DNA of 8,193 nt from an uncultured Blastococcus sp. (GCA_946221975.1 CAMIGT010000039.1:1-8193); one strand, 5' to 3'. Shown: positions 1 to 6,842, numbered from the stretch's first letter. Notes: generated from the letters alone by a model not told the origin. Numbers and translations: made by a program.

Positions 1-26
1 GGCTCGCCCCGGGGGGCTCGCCGGCT

Positions 27-42
27 CGACCACCAGTGGTCG
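27..42. promoter_or_regulatory. 7-2-7 inverted repeat upstream of the dioxygenase gene
   Basis: CGACCAC and GTGGTCG flank a 2-bp CA centre, giving a perfect inverted repeat about 48 bp before the chosen dioxygenase start. Its geometry suits a dimeric repressor operator. It could instead be the stem of a terminator for a gene left of the window, but no T-run follows. Function is inferred only from symmetry and position. Confidence 0.3.
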
Positions 43-77
43 CCGGCACGAGGAGCAGATCTCGGGTAGCGCATCGT

Positions 78-83
78 TACAGT
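78..83 (+). promoter_or_regulatory. Possible -10 element for a leaderless dioxygenase mRNA
   Basis: TACAGT matches the TAnnnT pattern of actinobacterial -10 elements. It ends 6 bp before the ATG at 90, so transcription would begin at or next to that ATG. No ribosome site lies at normal distance (an AGGAG at 51-55 is too far away), which would fit a leaderless message. No convincing -35 is seen, so this is weak. Confidence 0.25.
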
Positions 84-89
84 GATGGC

Positions 90-947
90 ATGCCTGAGCA
101 GCTGATGCCCGCCGCGTTCTTCGGACACGGCAACCCGATGAACGCCCTGGAGGTCAACCGCTACACGCAGTCGTGGCGGTCGTTTGGCCAGCGTGCGCCG
201 AGACCACGCGCGATCCTGGTCATCTCTGCGCACTGGTACACCAACGCGACTGCGGTAACCGCGATGCCGAAGCCCCGCACCATCCACGACTTCTTCGGTT
301 TTCCGCAGCGACTGTTCGACGTGCAGTACCCCGCTCCCGGACTGCCGGAGCTCGCCGAAGAGATCAGCGACGTCGTCCACCCGACGTGGGTGGGGGCGGA
401 CGTGGACTCGTGGGGGATCGACCACGGGACCTGGTCGGTGCTGACCCACACGTTCCCGCAGGCCGACATCCCCGTCGTGCAGCTGAGTATCAACGCCAAC
501 AAGCCGCTGGACTACCACCTTGAGCTCGGCGCCACGCTCGCGCCGCTGCGCGAGCGCGGCGTACTCATCGTCGCCAGCGGCAATGTGGTCCACAACCTCG
601 GCGGGATGAACCCGGCCCTCGGGGACGTCGGGTTCGACTGGGCACAGCGCTTCGACAACGCCGCACGCGAGCTCATGTCCGTCGACCCCACCGAGGTCGC
701 CCGGCTCGATGCCAACCAGGACTACGAGTACGCCGTACCTACACCGGATCACTTCATTCCCCTGCTATATCTGGCAGGTCTCGCCGGCGCGCAGGACACC
801 GGCACGGACGTACTCGTGGACGGCTACACCTACGGATCGCTGTCCATGACGTCCTACACCCTCGGTCTCGACGCGAGCGCGCCTACGCAGGGGACGGGTA
901 CGCCGGAGCTGCCTTTGGGCGTACCCGCCGAATCCTCGAACATCTAA
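90..947 (+). CDS. LigB/DODA-type extradiol ring-opening dioxygenase (YgiD-like)
   Basis: A 285-residue cytosolic protein of the class III extradiol dioxygenase family, related to 4,5-DOPA dioxygenase, which opens catechol-type rings with O2 at a non-haem metal. Visible family marks are FFGHGNPMNAL (His13), ISAHWY (His48), DHGTW (His112), ASGNVVHNL (His168) and PDHFIPLLY (His221); His13, His48, His168 and His221 are the expected metal or active-site histidines. The ATG at 90 is chosen because homology starts a few residues later and residues encoded from an upstream GTG at 36 look non-native; ATG 105 is equally possible. The C-terminal 20 residues are rich in Pro, Gly and Thr and extend beyond the usual 260-270 residue length. 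The gene lies 145 bp before the transporter, possibly co-transcribed. The real substrate is not known; some family members act on other catechols. Confidence 0.88.
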   Translation: MPEQLMPAAFFGHGNPMNALEVNRYTQSWRSFGQRAPRPRAILVISAHWYTNATAVTAMPKPRTIHDFFGFPQRLFDVQYPAPGLPELAEEISDVVHPTWVGADVDSWGIDHGTWSVLTHTFPQADIPVVQLSINANKPLDYHLELGATLAPLRERGVLIVASGNVVHNLGGMNPALGDVGFDWAQRFDNAARELMSVDPTEVARLDANQDYEYAVPTPDHFIPLLYLAGLAGAQDTGTDVLVDGYTYGSLSMTSYTLGLDASAPTQGTGTPELPLGVPAESSNI

Positions 948-996
948 GGAACAGGCCTCTCAAGCGCTCTTCGCGCGGCACTACTCAAGCCACGGG

Positions 997-1035
997 GCGC
1001 CGAATGCCGATGCGCCGAATGCTGACGCGCCGAAG
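997..1035 (+). repeat. 15-bp tandem repeat at the transporter N-terminus
   Basis: GCGCCGAATGCCGAT (997-1011) is followed by GCGCCGAATGCTGAC (1012-1026) and a partial GCGCCGAAG (1027-1035). In the transporter reading frame this encodes APNAD-APNAD-APK, a plausible flexible N-terminal tail. The 15-bp unit keeps the frame, so copy changes would alter only tail length. It lies in the stretch where a start codon is expected but absent. Confidence 0.75.
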
Positions 1036-1092
1036 ACCGCCGGTACGCAGAGTCGCGCGCGCACGCTCTTCGGCATCGGCAGCGGCAACGCG

Positions 1093-2361
1093 ATGGAATG
1101 GTTTGACTGGAACATCTACGCCACGTTCGCCCCGTTCTTCGCCTCGCAGTTCTTCAACTCCGAGGACCAGGTCTCGAACGTGCTCAGCACCCTCGCGGTG
1201 TTCGCGGTCGGCTTCCTCGCTCGTCCGTTCGGTGGTCTGCTGTTTGGCTGGATCGCCGACAAGAAGGGCCGCAAGCTGTCGATGTCGCTGACCATCGGGG
1301 TCGCCGCGGTGGGCAGCCTGGTGATCGGACTGTCCCCGACGTACACCCAGATCGGCGTCGGCGCGTCGCTGATACTGCTCGTCGCGCGGCTCGGGCAGGG
1401 ACTGGCGCACGGCGGCGAGCTGCCGTCGGCGCAGACCTGCATCGCTGAGACCGCACCGAATGCCAAGCGGGGCCTGTGGTCGAGCCTGATCTACTTCTCC
1501 GGCACGTGCGGCATCATCATCGGCACGCTGATGGGCGCCGTACTCGCCACGGTCCTCACCGAAGAGCAGATGACCACCTTCGGCTGGCGCATCCCGTTTG
1601 TGATCGGTGGCCTGTTTGGTCTCTATGCGCTGTTCATGCGTCGCCGCATGTACGAGACCGAGACCTTCGTCGAAGAGACGACGCTGGACGAGAAGATCGA
1701 GCGTTCGGGCGGGCAGCACGAGTCCATCTGGCCGACCATCAAGGCGCACCCGAAACTGCTGTTCCAGGTCGTGGGGATGGTCGCCGGTGCCACCGTCATC
1801 TACTACGTCTGGGCCGTGTCGGCGCCGCAGTATGCGATCGACGTACGCGGGATCGACCCGCAGGGCGCACTGTGGGCCGGCGTCGGTGCCAACCTGATTT
1901 TCCTTGTGGTGCTGCCGATCTGGGGCATCATCTCCGACCGCATCGGACGCAAGCCGGTGATGCTGATCGCGCTGCTCGGGCTCGCGGTGCTCTACTTCCC
2001 GCTCAACGCGATGATCGGTACGTCGGCGGTCAGCCTGTTCATCGCGATCTCGATCGCGCTGGTGCTGATGGGCGGCTTCTCCGCGATCGGGCCGGCGGGG
2101 TTTGCCGAGATCTTCCCGACTCGCATTCGGGCCGTCGGGCTCGGTGTGCCGTACTCCATCTCGGTCGCGCTGTTTGGCGGTACGGCGCCGTACCGGCAGA
2201 CGTTCTTTGCCGATCGCGCGATGAGCGCGGCCTTCCAGTGGTATGCGATCGGCCTCGGCGCGATCTCGGCGATCGTCATCCTTACGCTGCCTGAGACAAA
2301 GGGGATCGACCTGGCGCACGAGTCCGTCGGCGCGCACCGGCGCCGCAAGGTCCGCGCCTGA
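1093..2361 (+). CDS. MFS transporter, metabolite:H+ symporter type
   Basis: A 422-residue (minimum) inner-membrane permease of the major facilitator superfamily, closest by eye to the MHS/ShiA-KgtP-ProP type that imports carboxylates or aromatic acids with protons. About 11-12 hydrophobic helices are visible. The two signature cytoplasmic loops are present: GWIADKKGRK (residues 52-61) and GIISDRIGRKP (278-288). MEWFDWNIYA at the very N-terminus matches the family's EW-D-Y motif in helix 1. The ATG at 1093 is the first usable start in frame, but it cuts into helix 1: the codons before it (1051-1092) read SRARTLFGIGSGNA, which looks like genuine family sequence, and the frame stays open back to 850 without ATG, GTG, TTG or CTG. 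A ribosome-site-like AAGGA lies at 946-950. The true N-terminus is therefore unresolved; a mutated start, frameshift or rare initiator are options. The substrate is inferred from context to be an aromatic acid. Confidence 0.85.
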   Translation: MEWFDWNIYATFAPFFASQFFNSEDQVSNVLSTLAVFAVGFLARPFGGLLFGWIADKKGRKLSMSLTIGVAAVGSLVIGLSPTYTQIGVGASLILLVARLGQGLAHGGELPSAQTCIAETAPNAKRGLWSSLIYFSGTCGIIIGTLMGAVLATVLTEEQMTTFGWRIPFVIGGLFGLYALFMRRRMYETETFVEETTLDEKIERSGGQHESIWPTIKAHPKLLFQVVGMVAGATVIYYVWAVSAPQYAIDVRGIDPQGALWAGVGANLIFLVVLPIWGIISDRIGRKPVMLIALLGLAVLYFPLNAMIGTSAVSLFIAISIALVLMGGFSAIGPAGFAEIFPTRIRAVGLGVPYSISVALFGGTAPYRQTFFADRAMSAAFQWYAIGLGAISAIVILTLPETKGIDLAHESVGAHRRRKVRA

Positions 2362-2421
2362 GGCGTTCCCGCGGGTGGCGGTGATCTCGACAACCGGCAC
2401 TCGCCTAGCGGCTCGCGCCTG

Positions 2422-2505
2422 CTCGATCACCGGAAGGCTGCTCGATCACCGGAAGGCGCTTGATCACCGGAAGGCGCTTGATCACCGGAAGGCGCTTGAT
2501 CGGGG
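2422..2505. repeat. 18-bp tandem repeat array, about 4.5 copies
   Basis: The unit is CTTGATCACCGGAAGGCG. Copies start at 2422 (19 bp, CTC variant, ending CTG), 2441 (CTC variant), 2459 and 2477 (identical), with a partial copy at 2495-2505. The array fills most of the 149-bp gap (2362-2510) between the convergent transporter and marR genes. Each copy contains TGATCA or CGATCA and CCGG, so neighbouring copies could pair weakly, but there is no strong hairpin plus T-run. There are no spacers, so it is not CRISPR. No clear intrinsic terminator is visible elsewhere in the gap. Confidence 0.9.
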
Positions 2506-2510
2506 AAGTG

Positions 2511-3038
2511 CTAGCGGGTGGAGACCCAGGGTTGCTGGCCGGTCTCGACGAGCTTGCGCAGCAGCGCCGTACCGGTCGCCAGCTCCTCCTTGGTGAACGC
2601 CGAGGCCCACTTGCGCTCGCGCAGGTTGTGCTCGTGGAAGACCTCCACGAGCTTGCGTGCCCCGTGGTCGGTGAGCCCGATGCGCCGACCGCGGGCGTCG
2701 CCCTCGACGCCGGATCGCTGCAGGATCCCCTGGCGCTCCAGGGTGTTTGCCAGCGAGGTGACGGCCGGCTTGCTCATGCCAGTACGCCGGGCGGCGGCGC
2801 GCAGCTCGAGCGGGCCGTCGACCCAGAGCGTGAAGCACAGCCGGAAGGCCGACCAGGACCATCCGGCCGGTCGGTGAACGCTGGACTCCAGGTCGTAGAC
2901 GATCGCGTTGGTGACCCGATACAGCAGCAGCACCATCTGCATCGCGTCGATGTCGATGTCGTCCATCCGCTCGGCGACCGCGGTCTTTGCATCGGCGACC
3001 AGCCCGAGCGAGTCGCCGCGGTCCTCGGGATCGGCCAT
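2511..3038 (-). CDS. MarR-family transcriptional regulator
   Basis: A 175-residue cytosolic winged-helix DNA-binding protein. Residues 77-103 form the helix-turn-helix (LRAAARRTGMSKPAVTSLAN as core) and 104-122 the wing, with the family's D-x-R signature at Asp114 and Arg116 (EGDARGRRIGLTDHG). The N-terminal (about 30-75) and C-terminal (about 125-165) helices would form the dimer and ligand pocket. The ATG at 3036-3038 is supported by GAGGAGA (3043-3049, minus strand) 4 nt upstream. It is transcribed divergently from the homogentisate operon across an 84-bp gap containing a perfect palindrome. I infer that it represses that operon, and probably itself, until an aromatic acid or pathway intermediate binds. 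The N-terminus is somewhat longer than the MarR core. The ligand cannot be told from sequence. Confidence 0.9.
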   Translation of the reverse strand: MADPEDRGDSLGLVADAKTAVAERMDDIDIDAMQMVLLLYRVTNAIVYDLESSVHRPAGWSWSAFRLCFTLWVDGPLELRAAARRTGMSKPAVTSLANTLERQGILQRSGVEGDARGRRIGLTDHGARKLVEVFHEHNLRERKWASAFTKEELATGTALLRKLVETGQQPWVSTR

Positions 3039-3055
3039 CAGATCTCCTCGGGGTC

Positions 3056-3084
3056 TTTACATCGAGTGGCGTGCTTCATACCAT
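3056..3084 (+). promoter_or_regulatory. Sigma70-type promoter of the homogentisate operon
   Basis: TTTACA (3056-3061) and TACCAT (3079-3084) are separated by exactly 17 bp, matching the housekeeping -35/-10 layout. The predicted transcription start is near 3091, about 32 nt before the first start codon at 3123. The -35 lies inside the untranslated leader of the divergent marR gene, so the two transcription units overlap. Predicted from sequence only. Confidence 0.6.
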
Positions 3085-3094
3085 GATGCCAGAA

Positions 3095-3110
3095 CGTTAA
3101 AGGTTTAACG
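3095..3110. promoter_or_regulatory. Likely MarR operator, perfect palindrome
   Basis: CGTTAAA and TTTAACG flank a GG centre: a perfect 7-2-7 inverted repeat and an AT-rich island in GC-rich DNA. It starts about 4 bp after the predicted transcription start of the rightward operon and lies 57 bp upstream of the marR start codon. The 16-bp size and symmetry are typical for MarR dimers. A bound repressor here would block promoter clearance to the right and could also autoregulate marR. Confidence 0.7.
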
Positions 3111-3122
3111 AATGAGGCGAGT

Positions 3123-4085
3123 ATGACGAAGGCATTCGCATCGTCGGCCGATCTCGGTGAGAAGACCGAGACGCTGGAAGTGCTGGCGGACGGCGTCTAT
3201 GCGCTGACCGCCGAGGGCGATCCCAACATGGGCGCCATCGAGGCGGAGGACTTCGTGGTCGCCTTCGAGTCGCGGGCGACCCCCAAGGCGACGCAGGACT
3301 GGCTGGCGCAGCTGCGCGAGCACACCGACAAGCCGGTGCGCTACTGCGTACTCAGCCATTACCACGCGGTTCGGGTGCTCGGCGCTTCGGCGTACGACGC
3401 GGAGTCGATCATCACCCACGAGACCACCCGCCAGCTGATCGACGAACGCGGCCAGGCCGACTGGGACTCCGAGTACGGGCGCATGCCGCGACTGTTTCGC
3501 GAACCGGAGACGATCCCCGGCCTGACCCATCCCGACCTGACGTTCACCGACACGCTGGTCATCCCTCTGGGCGGCGACCGCGGCGATCTGGAGCTGCGCT
3601 ACTGCGGGCGCGGGCACACCGCCGGCGACATCATCGCCTGGCTGCCCAGGCACAAGATCCTCTTTGCCGGCGACCTCGTCGAGGCGCAGGCCGCGCTCTA
3701 CACCGGTGATGCGTTCCACTTCGACTGGCACGAAGGGACTCTTGACGCGGTGAAGGCGCTCGGCGCCGAGCAGCTCATCGGCGGACGCGGTGCTGTCGCA
3801 CAGGGCCGGGAGGCGTGCGATGCGGCGATCGAACAGACCCGGAGATTCTTACGCGGCATGATCGACAACGTCGGCGCGGTGCACAAGCGCGGCGGCTCGC
3901 TGAAGGAGGCGTTTGACGCGACCCACGCCGCGCTCGTTGACGACTTCGGACAGTGGCCGATCTTCGAGCACTGCCTGCCGTTTGACGTCAAGCGGCTCTG
4001 GGACGAGTACGACGGGATCGAGTGGCCGGCGATCTGGACGGCGCAGCTGGACCGCGAGGTCTGGGACCAACTGCAGAACTCGTGA
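3123..4085 (+). CDS. Metallo-beta-lactamase-fold protein with incomplete metal site
   Basis: A 320-residue cytosolic MBL-fold protein, first gene of the operon, with GAGG (3114-3117) just before its ATG. The fold is shown by SHYHAVRVLGAS (His79, His81), CGRGHTAGD (His165), FAGDLVE (Asp184) and GGRGAV (Arg222). Catalytic members have HxHxDH and a final His in GHG. Here the histidines for the first metal (79, 81, 165) and the bridging Asp184 remain, while all three expected ligands for the second metal are replaced: Val83, Arg84 and Arg222. The C-terminal part (about 230-320) is helical and Trp-rich. It may be a single-metal hydrolase, or have lost hydrolysis. I believe related MBL proteins with the HYHAVR form exist in other aromatic operons, but cannot check. 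Its stop overlaps the next start by one base (TGATG), so the two are translationally coupled. Substrate unknown; a ring-cleavage-product or CoA-thioester hydrolase would fit the context. Confidence 0.85.
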   Translation: MTKAFASSADLGEKTETLEVLADGVYALTAEGDPNMGAIEAEDFVVAFESRATPKATQDWLAQLREHTDKPVRYCVLSHYHAVRVLGASAYDAESIITHETTRQLIDERGQADWDSEYGRMPRLFREPETIPGLTHPDLTFTDTLVIPLGGDRGDLELRYCGRGHTAGDIIAWLPRHKILFAGDLVEAQAALYTGDAFHFDWHEGTLDAVKALGAEQLIGGRGAVAQGREACDAAIEQTRRFLRGMIDNVGAVHKRGGSLKEAFDATHAALVDDFGQWPIFEHCLPFDVKRLWDEYDGIEWPAIWTAQLDREVWDQLQNS

Positions 4086-5650
4086 TGATCACCCCGAGCC
4101 ACCACGGTCGCGCTCGGCTGCCGGTCGCGGTCGTCGGGGCGGGACCGGTAGGTCAGACCGCGGCGCTCTCGCTGGCGCGGTGGGGCCTGCAGGTTGCCTT
4201 CTTCGACAAGCGTGCCGCACGAGATCCCATTGGCAGCAAGGCAATCTGCCAGGCGCGCGACGTACTCGACATCTGGGCATCCCTCGGGTCAGGTTCGGCG
4301 CTGGCCGACGAGGGGGTCACCTGGACCACCGCGCGCACCTACTACCGGGGTCGGGAGATCGACTGCTGGAAGTTCGAGGATGCGGGGGAGTCCCCGTATC
4401 CGCCGTTCGTCAACATCTCCCAGCAGCGCACGGAAGAAGTGCTCGATCATTGCCTCGACGCAGCCGGGGTCGACTGCCGCTGGGGCGCCGAGATCACCGC
4501 GTTGGCGCCGTACGGCGATCGCGTCGAGCTAGAGGTCGACGGGCAGATCGAGACGTTCAGTCATGTCGTCTTCGCGACTGGGTCGCGCGGCGCGATCCGG
4601 GAGCGGCTGGGCATCGACTTTCCTGGGCACACCTTCCAGGACGCGTTCCTGATCTGCGATATCGAGGCCGAGCTGCCCGGCCGGGAGCTCGAACGACGCT
4701 TCCATTTCGACCCGGATTGGAACCCGGGCCGGCAGGTGCTGATCCACGCCTGCCCGAACTCGATCTATCGCATCGACTGGCAGGTGCCGCCGACGTACGA
4801 CCTCGACGAGGACGTCGCGAGTGGCGGTCTGGACCGCCGGATCCGGCAGATCATCGGGGACCGGACGCCGTACCGCATCGACTGGAAGTCGGTGTATCGC
4901 TTTCATTCCAGGCATGTCGACCGGATGGCCGTCGGACGTGTGTTACTCGCTGGCGACGTCGCGCACCTCGTCGCGCCGTTCGGCGCGCGCGGGCTCAACA
5001 CCGGGGTTTTCGATGCCGACAACCTCGGCTGGAAGGTCGCGTTTGACGCCTACGGCTGGGCTGGGCCGGGGCTGCTCGAGTCGTACTCCGACGAACGGGT
5101 TGCCGCGGCAGTCGAGAACGCGCAGATCGTCGACGCGACGATGGCGATGCTCGTGCCGCAAGATGCCGAAGCCGCGGCACGTCGCACCGAGATGCTCGAA
5201 GCGGCCGCCGCCGGCAGCGGCGGCCCGGTCGACTCGGGCCGGTTTGCCGAGCCCTACTGGTACGTCGACTCGCCGCTGACCACCGCAGACCCGTCACGCC
5301 CGTTCGCCGGGCGGCCAGCCAAGGGTCAGGTGCCTCCGGCGGCGCCGGGAATCATGCTCCCCGACGTACGCCTTGTCGACGGTTCGCGACTGCGTGAGCA
5401 CGCGCGCTCCGCGATCACCGTGCTCGGGCCAGCGGCACCAACCAAGATTCCCGCGCCGACCGCCGAGATCGCCGCGGACCAGCTCACCGAACGCGCCAGA
5501 GCCACGCTTGGCTACCGCGACGGCGAGACCTGGGTCATCCGGCCTGACTGCTACATCGCCGGAATAGCAGCAGATTCCAGCGACGTCGACGCGATCATTG
5601 CGCGCGCCCTCGGCTTCTCCACCACCGAACCAACCGACCCAACGAGGTGA
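4085..5650 (+). CDS. FAD-dependent aromatic monooxygenase (hydroxylase)
   Basis: A 521-residue flavoprotein of the class A aromatic hydroxylase family (MhpA/PheA-like), which uses NAD(P)H and O2 to add a ring hydroxyl. The N-terminal Rossmann motif is VVGAGPVG (17-24); the second FAD motif is LLAGDVAHLVAPFGARGLNTG (about 287-307, Gly290-Asp291), followed by DADNLGWKVA. The C-terminus (about 430-521) resembles the thioredoxin-like domain of phenol hydroxylases, ending in the WVIRPDCYIAGI stretch. The ATG at 4085 is chosen because it overlaps the upstream stop and leaves the usual short leader; an in-frame ATG at 4022 would add 21 residues that belong to the MBL gene in another frame. Lying just before hmgA, it most plausibly converts a hydroxyphenylacetate or related acid to homogentisate, but substrate specificity is an inference. 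One TTA codon occurs at residue 287. Confidence 0.9.
   Translation: MITPSHHGRARLPVAVVGAGPVGQTAALSLARWGLQVAFFDKRAARDPIGSKAICQARDVLDIWASLGSGSALADEGVTWTTARTYYRGREIDCWKFEDAGESPYPPFVNISQQRTEEVLDHCLDAAGVDCRWGAEITALAPYGDRVELEVDGQIETFSHVVFATGSRGAIRERLGIDFPGHTFQDAFLICDIEAELPGRELERRFHFDPDWNPGRQVLIHACPNSIYRIDWQVPPTYDLDEDVASGGLDRRIRQIIGDRTPYRIDWKSVYRFHSRHVDRMAVGRVLLAGDVAHLVAPFGARGLNTGVFDADNLGWKVAFDAYGWAGPGLLESYSDERVAAAVENAQIVDATMAMLVPQDAEAAARRTEMLEAAAAGSGGPVDSGRFAEPYWYVDSPLTTADPSRPFAGRPAKGQVPPAAPGIMLPDVRLVDGSRLREHARSAITVLGPAAPTKIPAPTAEIAADQLTERARATLGYRDGETWVIRPDCYIAGIAADSSDVDAIIARALGFSTTEPTDPTR
5644..5650 (+). promoter_or_regulatory. Ribosome binding site of hmgA
   Basis: GAGGTGA overlaps the stop codon of the hydroxylase and lies 7 nt before ATG 5658. 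It selects 5658 over an in-frame ATG at 5598, which sits inside the hydroxylase gene. Confidence 0.75.
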
Positions 5651-5657
5651 TCTCCGC

Positions 5658-6842
5658 ATGGCCTACTACCGCGCCGTCGGCAACATCCCACCGAAGCGCC
5701 ACACGCAGCACCGCGATGACAGCGGCAAGCTCTACTACGAGGAGCTGATGGGGGAGGAGGGGTTCTCGGCGGACTCCTCGCTGCTCTATCACAAGTACAT
5801 CCCCTCGACGATCACCGATTCGCGGCCCTGGGACTTGGGCTCGCACAAGCTCGTGCCCAACCACCCGCTCAAGCCGCTGCACCTGAAGCTGCACTCGCTG
5901 TTCAGCGATGAGGAGGCGCAGAACGTCGACCCCGTGCGCGGACGGCGGATGGTGCTCGGCAACGGCGACGTCCGCATCTACTACTCCGTCTCGTCGGCGA
6001 CGTCCCCGCTGTATCGCAACGCTGTCGGTGACGAGCTGGTCTACATCGAGGAAGGGTCGGGGACGATCGAGACCGTGTTCGGTGCGCTCGATTTCGCGCA
6101 AGGTGACTACATCGTCATCCCGCGCGCGACGAACCATCGCTACCTTCCCGCAGAGCGGACCCGCTTCTACATCATCGAGGCCAACTCGCACATCAGCCCG
6201 GCTCGCAACTACCTGTCGAAGTATGGGCAGCTGCTGGAGCACTCGCCGTTCTGTGAACGGGATCTGACCGGTCCGGGCGAGGTGCTGCTGCGCGAGGAGG
6301 AGAACGTCGACATCTACGTCAAGCACCGCACCAGCGAAGGGATCGTCGGGACGATCTTCACCACGCCGCATCACCCGTTTGACGTGGTCGGCTGGGACGG
6401 CTGCCTTTACCCGTACACCTTCAACATCAGCGACTACGAGCCGATCACCGGGCGCGTGCACCAGCCGCCGCCGACCCACCAGGTCTTCGAGTGCAACAAC
6501 TTCGTCGTCTGCAACTTCGTGCCCCGCAAGGTCGACTACCACCCGCTGTCGATCCCGGTTCCCTACTACCACTCGAATGTGGACTCCGACGAGGTCATGT
6601 TCTACTGCGGTGGAAACTACGAGGCCCGCAAGGGATCCGGCATCGGCAACGGCTCGATCTCACTGCACCCGGGCGGGCACGCGCACGGCCCGCAGCCCGG
6701 CGCCTATGAGAAGTCCATTGGGGTCGAGTACTTCGACGAGCTGGCGGTTATGGTCGACACCTTCCGGCCGCTGGAGATCGGCGAGGGCGGTCTGGCCAGT
6801 GACGACGAGGCCTACGCGTGGAGCTGGGCGACTAATGCCTAA
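5658..6842 (+). CDS. hmgA: Homogentisate 1,2-dioxygenase
   Basis: A 394-residue cupin-type, non-haem Fe(II) dioxygenase that opens homogentisate to maleylacetoacetate. Family marks include VGDELVYIEEGSG in the N-terminal cupin, the HHPFDVVGWDG...YPYTFNISDYEPITGRVHQPP block, PYYHSNVDSDEVMFY (His305, Glu312) and HPGGHAHGPQPGAYEKS (His337, His341, His343). His305, Glu312 and His343 are the best candidates for the iron ligands; His343-Gly-Pro aligns with the conserved HGP of the human enzyme. The spacing His305 to Glu312 is one residue longer than the H-x5-E of the human protein, and the total length is shorter than the about 430-445 residues of proteobacterial and animal forms, so this belongs to a compact bacterial branch. 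The fahA gene two positions downstream supports the call. Its last 8 bp overlap the next gene. Confidence 0.92.
   Translation: MAYYRAVGNIPPKRHTQHRDDSGKLYYEELMGEEGFSADSSLLYHKYIPSTITDSRPWDLGSHKLVPNHPLKPLHLKLHSLFSDEEAQNVDPVRGRRMVLGNGDVRIYYSVSSATSPLYRNAVGDELVYIEEGSGTIETVFGALDFAQGDYIVIPRATNHRYLPAERTRFYIIEANSHISPARNYLSKYGQLLEHSPFCERDLTGPGEVLLREEENVDIYVKHRTSEGIVGTIFTTPHHPFDVVGWDGCLYPYTFNISDYEPITGRVHQPPPTHQVFECNNFVVCNFVPRKVDYHPLSIPVPYYHSNVDSDEVMFYCGGNYEARKGSGIGNGSISLHPGGHAHGPQPGAYEKSIGVEYFDELAVMVDTFRPLEIGEGGLASDDEAYAWSWATNA

Noticed and set aside
985..2430. Long open frame of 481 codons on the minus strand opposite the transporter
   Set aside because: Composition is extremely Arg/Asp/His/Gln-rich with no recognisable domain, as expected for the antisense of a GC-rich membrane-protein gene; the plus-strand frame has clear transporter motifs.
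2422..2505. CRISPR-like array
   Set aside because: The repeats are directly adjacent without spacers and only 18 bp long.
4022..4084. Upstream in-frame ATG extending the hydroxylase by 21 residues
   Set aside because: It lies wholly inside the MBL gene, and the FAD motif follows the ATG at 4085 at the normal distance.
3913..5046. Plus-strand frame of 377 codons across the MBL/hydroxylase junction
   Set aside because: Arg- and Gly-rich low-complexity shadow in another frame of two well-supported genes.
5595..6572. Minus-strand open frame of 325 codons opposite hmgA
   Set aside because: It mirrors codon bias of hmgA, has no family motif, and the opposite strand encodes unmistakable homogentisate dioxygenase sequence.
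6379..6834. N-terminal extension of the unknown gene into hmgA
   Set aside because: The frame is open only as a Thr/Arg/Ser-rich shadow of hmgA; ordered, non-shadow protein sequence begins at ATG 6835, which overlaps the hmgA stop as expected in this operon.
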